Shown here: positions 46,842-55,666 of the stretch, piece after piece | Numbering within the stretch: the stretch's first letter is position 1 | How the letters are laid out: every line of letters begins with the position of its first letter | Source: Hyaloperonospora brassicae | Lineage: Eukaryota > Oomycota > Peronosporomycetes > Peronosporales > Peronosporaceae | Assembly (NCBI GenBank): GCA_947650285.1 | Contig: CANTFL010001484.1 | Location: 310,001-374,000 of the forward strand | Length of the DNA: 64,000 bases | Reading direction: 5' to 3' | The notes under the pieces: generated by a model | What the model was told of the DNA's origin: nothing | The model's input: only the letters and a program-made list of their open reading frames with translations | Database searches by the model: none | Position numbers and translations under genes: made by a program

Positions 46842-49097
46842 CTACTCCCACAGCATCCCGCTGGGGGTACTCACTGCCGTGAACGGGACGTCCCGTTCAC
46901 GCATGAGGATCTGATAGAATCCATCCATCAGGTCCATGAACGAAAAGATGGTACTCTTTGACATACCATCTATGATTACGTCCTTCCTCGGTATCGGCGT
47001 CTGAGCCGGTACCGTTGCAGCATTCAACTTGTTGAATGCGTGCACTATCCGCCACCCTCCTGTGGCCTTTCGCACACATAAGGTCGGAGAGCTGTGAGGA
47101 GATGTAGATTCCCTCACATGGCCCGCTGCTAAGCGATCGTCAAAGAACTTGTCGATCGCTAGTACTTGTTCACGAGGCAGTGGCCACTGCTTCATGACAC
47201 AGTACTTCGAGCCCGGTTTGAGCTCGATCTCGTGTCGAGTGCCTTTGTCCTTCGGCAACTCGCAAGGTACAGATTCAGGGAACACATCCCTGAATTCGAT
47301 CAAATACTTATACAAAGGATTTGCCTGAAGTGACTCCCAGGATTGGGACGCGTATCGCTCAATCCGAGTCTTCTCATCGAGGACACTTTCGTCCATCGAT
47401 GAGCTGCTGAGAACCCGTTCGTTCTCAGCAAATACTGTTGCCGACCGAATATCGGCCACATACTCATCCTCTGTGACGAGTGTGCAGATCTGCTTAACTT
47501 TGCCACTACGCAGATCACGCAAGAACCGTTTCGGTTCTAGCGTTGGCAACTGAGTTATCTCCGAAGTCAACTTCGGAGGCACAATCAGATCAAGCGTATA
47601 AGCGCCTACGCTTGATCCGTCATTAACCAAGACGTTCAACGTCTCGGTTTCTTCCTGGGAACTTGCTTCCACAGGTTGCTGAGGGCCTAATCGCTCAGCA
47701 AGCGACTCTTGAGGAATTCCTTCCTCAAGTACGTGGGTACTTATTCCCTCGACGTCTTCCGACTGTGGCTGTGCAACCACAGTCAGGAACCGATCCTCTA
47801 CGGTCGACTCTCCAGTCGACCTAGGATTTTCATGTTGCCCCTTGGGGGCAACATATTTCTTTCTTCTAAGATGCTGCCCGCTAGGCATGCATCCATGTCC
47901 CGGTCCACTCGACTTATTCGAGTGGTGAACCTTCGGCGCAGCCTGTACTTCTGTACAGCCGCCGGGAGCTTGCTCCACAGTGTAGTGATCAACTACACTG
48001 TGATCTTGTGCAGTCGTGCTAACGACCGTACCGCAAGTGAGGCCATCGCACTCACTCGCAGAACATCTACACGCTTGTGGACGCTCCAAGATGTTCATCA
48101 GATGGCCATCTGATGAACAAGCGGCAGGCATCTTCACGGATCGATGCTTCCAGCTCACCCTTGGCTCGTACTTTCTGAGCCAAGGTAATCCCAGGATGAC
48201 ACCAAATTTGTCATCCAGATCTAGTACGATGAAGTCATCATCGTACTGTTCGCCCTCTAACGTGTAGTAAATTCCTACTACACGTTTCTCAACGGTAATT
48301 GATGCGCCTGTTTCAAGATGCACCGTCATCCTTGTGAGGGGAATGTCGCGCTCAACGAACTTGAGCCTACGACCCTCTAGTGACTGGCGACGAACAAAGT
48401 TGTTCGACGCCCCACAGTCTACTAGGGCACGAAGCGACAAATCATTTGTCGCTTCCAACTTCAAGGTGATGAGCGAAACGTCATCACCAGGTGCAGAGAC
48501 ACACAATGATTGTGTATCTGGAGCAACTTTCGTCAAGAGATTTGCAAATTCTCTTGAGGTTGCTGGATCAGTAGGGCGCTCCGTCCCTACTGACCCCGAC
48601 CATTTTTTTGATGGTCCGTCTCGCTGTTGCGGCTTCGCAACAGCGCTGGACCCACGCCCATTGCCCTTTCTGGAAAAAGGTCGTCCATTTCGCTCAGTAC
48701 TGTTTGGTACTGGGCGTGGAGCACTACACTCGTATGCGTAGTGCCCTAACTTCTGACAGCGATTGCACCTCTGCAATCGCTTGTTGTTTGTAGAGCGAGG
48801 TCTCTCGCTCTCAACATAGCAGAGGTCCATTGGTTCTGGACCTCCGATCTCTTGTCGTCTCGGTGGACGGTAAGAGTTTGAGCTAGCATGAGCCTGTCTC
48901 ATGCTAAAGTCTTCCTGTTCCGCGGCTGATATCGCTTCTTCAAGCGTATTCAGCTCAAGGCGGAACAGGTGGCTCCATACGGGCCCTTCTGCGAGCCCTT
49001 GCATGAACACAGTAATCAACGTGTGTTCATGTACTGGGTTGGCAGTTATACTACTCGCAAGGAGTCGTATATGTTGTGCGTAAGCGTGCACATCTCG
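46842..49097 (-). pseudogene. gag C-terminus, protease and RT N-terminal half
   Basis: About 750 codons open without interruption. A gag C-terminal helical part comes first, with a zinc knuckle CNRCQKLGHYAYEC at residues 109-122 of the ATG-started frame. A retroviral-type aspartic protease has its active site at ALVDCGASNNF (Asp225) and a flap-distal ILGLPWLRKY. A long Ser/Glu-rich spacer follows, then the RT fingers and palm (KQWPLPREQVLAIDKFFDDR, GGWRIVHAFNKLNAATVP, FSFMDLMDGFYQI). It ends in an amber stop before the YFDDV box. Gag packages the RNA, protease matures the polyprotein, and RT copies RNA into cDNA in the cytoplasmic particle. Confidence 0.93.
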
Positions 49098-49220
49098 CTA
49101 ACCCTGCTTGAGTTTCAAGAGCTCTGAGCGAGCTCTGAACTCAGCGCGTGGTGGCTCAAACGTTTGTCTGAGCCGGGACTTGAAGTCATCTAGCAACCTA
49201 AACACATGTGGGTCGCTACT

Positions 49221-49742
49221 CTAGAGCCCCAGGGACCAAGTTTTGGCACGCCCTGCCAAGTGGGTCTGAGCAAATGTGAGTTTCATTTGCTCATATTCGA
49301 CGCGACGAGCCAGTAAGGCTCTGTCGAGTTCGACAAACCACAGTAACAGGGAGTCCTCCGGGACTCCACTGTACTTGAAGATGTCAACCTTCATGACCTC
49401 ACGACGACGCGAATGTGCCGTCCCGCCCACAGCAGCATGGAATTGCTGCTGTCTCAACAGCTCCGTCTGTTGGGCACCGAGTTCTCTCAACTGCTCGGCC
49501 TGTTGAGAGCCTTGCTGGTGAAGCAAGGCTACTTTCTCCCTTTCGGCGACAAGTTCACTTCGGATGACCTTGGCGATAGCGGCATGTTGTTGGTCTCTGT
49601 CTAGAGACTCCAACATGGTGCTGACGACGAGTTCGCCTACGGTAGAACTCATTCGTTCTACCGCACCCCATTCGATGTCACTCAAATGGGTAAACCCTTC
49701 ACGCGTGGCGTGAAAGGTGTCTTCTTCATCCAACATGTTCAT
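49221..49742 (-). pseudogene. gag N-terminus
   Basis: A frame of 173 codons starting at an ATG inside a perfect 11-bp-arm hairpin (49727-49750). The protein is helical and Gln/Glu-rich (LLHQQGSQQAEQLRELGAQQ) with a capsid-like end (VDIFKYSGVPEDSLLLWFVE). An amber codon at 49221-49223 and a second at 49098-49100 separate it from the downstream gag in the same frame. The relict copy at 39.4-40.3 kb has sense codons at both places. Confidence 0.88.
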
Positions 49743-49768
49743 GTTGGATGATGTGGTCCTTGGAAGGA

Positions 49769-49784
49769 CTACGAAGTGCTACCA
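49769..49784 (-). other. tRNA primer-binding site
   Basis: Two bases after the 5' LTR the element strand reads TGGTAGCACTTCG. TGGTAGCAC is also found in the relict copy at 40.37 kb, and TGGTAGCA in the 481-bp-LTR element. The start fits the 3' end of an initiator Met tRNA. Confidence 0.6.
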
Positions 49785-49786
49785 GG

Positions 49787-50177
49787 TGTAACGGGGCACA
49801 CCCTTGCGTAACTTAACGCAAGGGTTTTGAGTGCCCCGACGGACATACACGTGGCAAGCGAGGAAGCGTAGGTAGGGTAAAAGTAGAACTGTTATATTAA
49901 TAAATTAAGTCTTTAAACTACTGTCTCTTCGTTTGACTTAATTCAATTATACTAATCTTACTGCATGTATGGTGACGTCTCGTCACCACTCATTGCGCGC
50001 GTCTTGCGGCGATTGGTGGGTTGATATCATCACGATATCAACCAATGAACAGACCCTTTGGTCGACCCTTCAATATCACCACTTTGGTCATATTGTTTTA
50101 AAGAATATCCATCTTTATATTCTTTATTGTCACTTTTCTTCAAGTTACAATTTCATGTAACGGGCTGCCCCGTTACA
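49787..50177 (-). repeat. 5' LTR (391 bp)
   Basis: Same length and ends as 42192-42582 with about four substitutions, so the insertion is recent. It is followed by the second copy of the GCTAG duplication (50178-50182). Confidence 0.95.
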
Positions 50178-50745
50178 GCTAGCGTATCACTAAAATTGCT
50201 AATGTTAGCATCTTATCGAAATGCATTCATCCAGTTGCGAGGACTAGCCGACGATGTCACTCATCCGTTGTCGAGACCTATGGCGAATGTACGATCACGT
50301 CATCGTAGGATTTGGGAGATCGTCAAGAAAGTGAAATTGTGTTACGCTCTTTTAGTGTGTATGAGAGTCGAGTGCATTTTTGTATCAGGTAGCTTGATTA
50401 ACTCCACTTTGGATGACGTTTTGTGCGAGCTCGTCGAGATGGCAATGCGCGTGCAAGCGATCATCGATCGCGCTGGTTGCTTTTATTTTAGCGGCGCTTA
50501 CATGAACTGTCTGTCGGCTATAGAGCTAGCTTACGTCGGTGGATGACTCCATAAACGTCGCGCATGTGCTGGTCAAGGGCGGTGCGATTGGTTCGAAACT
50601 AGGCAGCGATGAACTTCGTGTTGCTTGCGCAACGTACAGCATAAGCAACAGCGACCATATCCAATTCCTCGACAGCTCTATGTACAATCTCGAACAAGCA
50701 GCATGTATCCTGCAAGACACACGAGCACTAGTGTTGTGGTAGTTC
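50178..50745 (+). pseudogene. Coding-like remnant right of the element insertion
   Basis: One + strand frame reads from the insertion point to a TGA near 50546 (SYRNAFIQLRGLADDVTHPL, IWEIVKKVKLCYALLVCMRV, LDDVLCELVEMAMRVQAIID). A second frame continues to a TAG at 50742 (VDDSINVAHVLVKGGAIGSK, LGSDELRVACATYSISNSD). Codon use and composition look coding, unlike the AT-rich DNA further left. No domain is recognised. It may be the 3' part of a host gene split by the retrotransposon, with the 42098-42191 fragment as the other side, or a gene already decayed. Confidence 0.35.
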
Positions 50746-51309
50746 AGTTCGTTTCGGGACGGAAGTTGATAGATTGACGGTACTTTTGGCAGAAAGACGC
50801 ATGTAACAATTGTCGTTTGGTACCTATCAGCGTGCAAAGAATAGCTGAAGATCGAATACAGCCGTAAGTTATCAGTTGCGGCGTATGAAGCTGGTAAGTA
50901 TAGACCTATGATGCGTTTCCATAATGCAGCTGCCGTCATGTGATATATTTCAATGACATCGTGTGTCGTAAGTCGCAGCAAAGCGCCCACAGACAGTTTG
51001 GGTGTTACTTATCCGTCCAGTCGCCAGCTGCAGGTGCTGATCGACTCAAAATGGGAGCTACGAAGTTATACAAACAGGTCATACGGCTGAGGTGCCCCCC
51101 AAAGTGGAGGAGTCCCGAGAAATTAAAGAAATTACGTTGTTGCAACCTTTCGGCTACATATCTAAGCGGGTCGATCGTCGCCTTCTGCCTGTAGCTTGGC
51201 TCGATCCGTACTTGCAACAATTAGTTTATTTTCCGCTAAAACCCTTGTAAAGACAATTTACAGTCGCAAAAATCGTTTTCGAGGGCAATTCATTTTGCCA
51301 ACTGTCGGC
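50746..51309. other. Intergenic interval
   Basis: No recognisable gene. TTCATTTTGCCAACTG at 51289-51304, just before the ATG of the next gene, weakly resembles the oomycete initiator. Confidence 0.4.
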
Positions 51310-52076
51310 ATGAGGAGCTCTTTCGAGGTGATCGTCATGCTGGTCGTGACGGCATCGACCAATTTGTGCATGTTCCCCGCCATTTACAGTCTGTACAGCC
51401 GACAATTAGTCTTTGAGGTACGCTGGGATCCTCTGGTGCAGATTACGTAAACTCACGGGATAGGATGCCGTGTCATGGGCTCAACTGTCGCGCGCGACCA
51501 TCATCTAACGCGTTTACATTTGCTCATTGCGTGCCGTATAATGTCCCACAGTCTTTTATCGGCGCGTTTACTATGATTACCAGCTTCATGTATCACGTGT
51601 GTGACACGATCGAGAGGCCCTTGTGGCTGAGTGAAGGACAGTGGCACCGGCTCGACAATATCGGGTCCATCATGAGTTTCGTCATCTGGAGTATCCACCT
51701 TATGGACATTCGCCACCACGTGCTCGAGCGATATGTGCAGTACTTTTTCCTAGCCATGGTGCTAGCGTTCCAGGAAAAGAACCCGTGGGACGAGTGGAAT
51801 TCCGTGGTCCCCGTGGCCAGCAGCTTTGTGGTCCTTTTGATGAGTTTCGCACTGCGGAGGCGGGTACCCGGTTACAACTTGCAACAGTTCCGACGCGGGC
51901 TGCTCCTCTTGCTATGTGGCGTCGCGTGTTTCGTACGTGGACTGGACGATGATACTGACCCGTTTCGCATTTTTCACGGCTGCTGGCATGGATTTGTCGG
52001 AGCGGCAGCTTACTTTAATCTGAAGGTGCTACCCGACCGAAACGACATGCGCTTGCCTATCAAAAGGCTCGATTGA
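51310..52076 (+). CDS. CREST-superfamily membrane protein (TMEM8/PGAP6/myomaker-like), two exons
   Basis: Exon 1 is 51310-51417 (36 codons, phase 0) and exon 2 is 51552-52076; the 134-nt intron runs from GTACGC to CCCACAG. The 210-residue protein has several hydrophobic segments (VIVMLVVTASTNLCMFPAIY, YFFLAMVLAF, SSFVVLLMSFAL, RGLLLLLCGVACF). It also has the spaced residues of the CREST family: S47-x3-H51 (SFMYH), D71 (HRLDNIGS) and H178-x3-H182 (FHGCWH). In this superfamily (alkaline ceramidase, PAQR, TMEM8) these residues bind zinc for lipid-amide or ester hydrolysis. It is best placed as a single-domain TMEM8-like protein. The substrate is unknown. It lies in tandem with a lipid phosphatase gene. 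Start chosen at the first ATG in frame with exon 2. Confidence 0.75.
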
Positions 52077-52463
52077 GCAAGGCACCGAGGGAAGAGGGAA
52101 GCTGAGTCATTCGACAGGTTGCAAGGAGCAGCCACCCACTCGAGGCTTCAATTCGAGGAAGTCGGTCGTGTAAATCTTCGATTCCTTGCAATAAACGTAT
52201 CGAGTCTGACGCGTATGCGAAGCCGCACAAGTAGAGAGTAGCGCATCGATCGTAAGTAAAAAAAAGTGATGCAACGGAGCAGGTGGCATTCACAACAGGT
52301 ACACCTGAGGGGTCAACGAGTCAACGTCTGACAGCTAAAAATAAATAGGGCCTTTTTTGATCCAACCAAAAAATACCACAGAGCGTAACTTCACCATCGA
52401 GTCGGTGGCTCTGGTTACGCAGAGGCACAGAGCTCCGCATTTTGACCAATCGCGTTCGCCAAA
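52077..52463. other. Intergenic region with PAP2 promoter
   Basis: 387 bp between two tandem genes. Apart from the initiator-like sequence near its right end nothing is recognised. Confidence 0.5.
52432..52444 (+). promoter_or_regulatory. Initiator-like element of the PAP2 gene
   Basis: GCTCCGCATTTTG lies 20 bp before the start codon. It resembles the oomycete core promoter (GCTCATTYYNCAWTTTT) in its GCTC start and CATTTT end, but the middle is shortened. Confidence 0.3.
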
Positions 52464-53335
52464 ATGGGCAGCTACGGCTCCAGCGCACAAGTAGTCGACG
52501 TCGAGCAGGAGCGGCACATCATGAGCATCGCCGACCGCTTGTACGCGTACGACCTGACGTGGTCGACCCGACTGTACCACCGCTTCGGCCGGGACCGCAT
52601 ACCGCGTCTCTGCTGGGAGATTTTCTCCCACTCGGGCGATGGCTTTCTGTACGTTGCGCCGCAGTGTGTGGCCTCACGGATCCCATTCGTGTGTCGTATA
52701 GTCTCTCCCTCTTTGTTCAGTCATTGCGTCGCTCAGTTGTTACGATCATACATCTCATTCTCTTCTTCTTCTTCTTCTTCTTCTTCTTCTTGTTGTTGTT
52801 GTTGTTTTGTTGTTGTGTGTGATACAGGTGGATCCTCACGATTCCACCTGTACTTGGACTCCTCTGGGTCTCTGGACTTATCGGACCTTTTGAGCCTGCA
52901 ACAAAACTACTGCTATCCGTGCTTGCAACGGTCATGGTCGTGGACATCCTTGCTATCATGCTTCTCAAGCAGGTGTTCCACCGTCAACGACCTCCGTTTC
53001 ACCAAGTGGATGTACGATTTGTGGGTCCCGATCAACACTCGTTCCCCTCAGGACACTCGACGCGGGTGTGGGCTATGGTGGCGATGCTTGTCTACTTGTC
53101 CGAGACGCATCCCTCGGTTGTACGCAATTTTGGCTTTGGCCTATCTCCGGTAGCACTGGTGGCGGTCTCGTTTGTCTGGGCGCTGATCATCAATTTCTCG
53201 CGCGTAGCTCTGGGCCGCCACTACCCAACCGACGTGCTCGCCGGCTCGCTTATCGGCTACTTTGTATTCTGGCCGATTTCGCTCGTCCTTGCCACGCACT
53301 TTGGCATGCTGGATGTACACCTTCCGATGCACTGA
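52464..53335 (+). CDS. PAP2-family lipid phosphatase (PLPP6-like), two exons
   Basis: Exon 1 is 52464-52648 and exon 2 is 52828-53335, giving 230 residues. The 179-nt intron begins GTACGT and ends GATACAG. The spliced text FSHSGDGFLWILTIPPVLGL restores a motif typical of the family. All three phosphatase signatures are intact: C1 KQVFHRQRP (109-117), C2 PSGH (135-138) and C3 SRVALGRHYPTD (186-197). His138, Arg187, His193 and Asp197 are in place. Four hydrophobic segments fit an integral membrane enzyme with its active site at the membrane face. The closest known group is PLPP6/PPAPDC2, which dephosphorylates polyisoprenoid and presqualene diphosphates, probably in the ER. The assignment to that substrate is inference. 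Confidence 0.88.
52760..52819 (+). repeat. (TTC)n-(TTG)n microsatellite inside the PAP2 intron
   Basis: A run of about ten TTC/TCT triplets passes directly into TTG/GTT triplets just upstream of the 3' splice site. The pyrimidine-rich part can serve as the polypyrimidine tract, so length variation here may affect splicing. Confidence 0.85.
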
Positions 53336-54472
53336 ATAAGTGCTCGTGGTGAGACAAGAGAGTGTTGGTCGAGACTTCAGGGACTTTGACTGACATTACT
53401 ACGACATTGCCTGCTGGCGTGTGAAGGGACAGCGCGACAGAAGAACGTCGTGACAGTGTGCTTTTGTACCGGTCCGCTTTTTGTCCGAATCGAATAACTT
53501 CAAATGCGAAACAGAGACTTCGATAGAGATATCAATTGGATCAGCGGCTCGATCTGTCGCCTTGCGTTGTACTGATGTGTTGTGGCTTGACTTGTGACAA
53601 GGCTGTTGAGATCGACAAGCTCGCGGGAGCCTTGTCATCCCTACATACACGGTAACACCTATGAGTCATCGGTCTCAGCTAGGTTTATGTGCATATACCA
53701 GCCAGGTATAGCGACTTTCAGTCTAGGATATCATGGTCAGCCTAAGCTTTTGTGATCAGACGACTACTGGCGATCCGACACGCTGCAATCTACAATGCCC
53801 CCATTCGTTGGCTTCTGTTCAGCAGATAGACACAGCAACTATCTGCCCAAAGGCTGCGGGTGATCGAGGTTTTGTGGATCGTACGTACAACAAACGTAAG
53901 ACATACAGTGGACCGTAGCAAACGAAAGGAAACATCGCCACCACAACAGGCCAAATATACACATGACAAGAATTGCAAGCTAAGGATTCCTGGTCTTTCG
54001 ACAATCGATGAAGTGCTCTGACTCCAGGACCCTGGATAAGCGTGGCATGTGTCAAAAAGGAGTGAGATACGTCACCTCTTTTATGCAAGTGACGCAGATG
54101 TTTGTGGAAGCTGTAGTTATGCAACACTGAGTCACGTGGTAGACGACAAAGGTGGGTCTCACGTCACTGATGACATAAGCTAACGAACGTCACAGTTTGT
54201 TCGCCTTTACCGATACAACATCGACGGTCAAGATTTAGTCTGATGGGTGCCGTCATCATCCGGGCATCAAAGTCGCAACAACGCCACTACCATGTGCAGG
54301 ATGCGGTCGATTGTGTTGAGCGTCCAGGTCAGCAACATGAACATACTCGAGCGACTTACATCCATGCGCTGGTCGTCAGCTGCCTCGACCGATACCTTGT
54401 CCATTACAATCGTCAATTGATGTAACCAGATGCCATTTTTGCCAAGTCTCTTGTCTCTCGAGCTTGTTTTTC
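53336..54472. other. Intergenic region
   Basis: 1.1 kb downstream of the PAP2 gene. Open frames up to about 100 codons exist on both strands but none has a recognisable motif or good coding character. Confidence 0.4.
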
Positions 54473-54720
54473 ATGGAGATGAGAAAAAACAAAGAGTTTG
54501 ACGGAGATTGCGAAGACAGCGATGAGCAATTAGAGAAGCTGGATGATGAGCTTTACCAGCTACGTGTTTGGAATTTCACGACAATCTAATGTTTCCTCAC
54601 CATTTCAGAGAGGATGGGAGTGCTCATCCGTAGCTGACCAAAGACGAGATACTAGAAGAGGTTAGACGCAAAAGTGCTTTGCCACAGGTGTATCGCTCTA
54701 ACCAGAATCTTGACGGGTAG
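54473..54720 (+). pseudogene. Degraded two-exon gene fragment, acidic helical protein
   Basis: An ATG at 54473 opens MEMRKNKEFDGDCEDSDEQL and EKLDDELYQLR. Then a typical short intron is visible (GTGTTT ... CTAAT ... TTTCAG). A second coding-like stretch EDGSAHP, one TAG, LTKDEILEEVRRKSALPQVY and RSNQNLDG follows to a TAG at 54718-54720. The exon phases do not match and the stop interrupts exon 2, so the gene is broken or I have misplaced one junction. Family not recognised. Confidence 0.35.
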
Positions 54721-55666
54721 CATTTAGCGCAGAGGATCGTTGAAAGCAGCGAAGAAACGAGGCTCGAGAAAGTCGCTATCGCCTACGGTTCTTGTAGGAG
54801 AGTATAGTTGATGTGCTGCCACGTCACTCGCCATTCCACCAATCTGCCAATTCAACGAATACGATACTAGCGGCAAATGGCTGTGAAAGGCATTGCCGAG
54901 TAATCGGAGCACTATCTTGTGATGTGTGAAGCGTGAGGTGAAGATGCGAGCGTGGGGTGATGATGCGAGCGTGGGGTGAAGATGCGAGCGTGGGGTGAAG
55001 ATGCGAAAGGACATCAGTTGTAAACGAATTTAAGACTGACGGGGGGTATCTATCGAGACCTCTTGCCAGAATGAGGAGCTACAAATAGGTATCTTACTGA
55101 GTCCGTTAGGTTCCAAATGAGCATAAGCGGACACGGGCTCATATTGCTATACGTACTCGACCGTTGTTGACGAGCCTTGCTAGCTGCAGAGTCGAAATGG
55201 TGCACGAGTGCAGAACATGAGTTGCATAAAATCATGCAGAACTTGTTTCATGCGCGTAGGTGACCAGCCTTTGCAGTCGTAAACGGGTCGGGCACTAACA
55301 AATGTTGCACTAGTGCAGGCGCTATCATTCGCCTGACGTTGGTATTGCTTTGTTCAAGGAATGATCGGCGTGTGAAAAGCTGAATTTGCAAGGCGATGCG
55401 CACTATACATATTGGTAACTGACAACAGAGAGAGAGGCGAGCGATACGATCAGATCGTGAGCAGCTAACTCAGTCTTTGGTTGCGCGGCTGCGATAATTG
55501 CCTGGAAGAAGCAGACAACGCTTTCGAAGAGCTTTCACCGAGGCAGAGTCCAACCCTTTCGATCCGAACTACGCATTAAGCAAAGAACGCACCACTTGCA
55601 CTCTACAAGGTCAAATACGTATACGTTATGTGAAGCTATTTGTGCCTGACATTCTAATTAGGCGGT
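54721..55666. other. Intergenic region between converging genes
   Basis: It contains the 19-bp minisatellite at 54939-55007 and otherwise no recognisable gene. The 3' end of the IQ-repeat gene lies at its right border. Confidence 0.45.
54939..55007. repeat. 19-bp tandem repeat, 3.6 copies
   Basis: The unit TGAAGATGCGAGCGTGGGG is repeated with one substitution in the second copy. Confidence 0.9.

Larger units (their letters stand above)
42192..50177 (-). mobile_element. Complete family-1 Ty3/gypsy chromovirus, minus orientation, hairpin-rich
   Basis: An element of 7986 bp with two 391-bp LTRs differing at about four positions, a perfect 5-bp target duplication (GCTAG), a primer-binding site and a polypurine tract. 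On the minus strand it encodes gag with a zinc knuckle, protease, RT, RNase H, integrase and a C-terminal chromodomain. On the + strand an extra ORF lies between pol and the 3' LTR. Five in-frame stops and one frameshift break gag-pol, so this copy would need helper proteins. Throughout its length it is saturated with short perfect inverted repeats. Confidence 0.95.
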
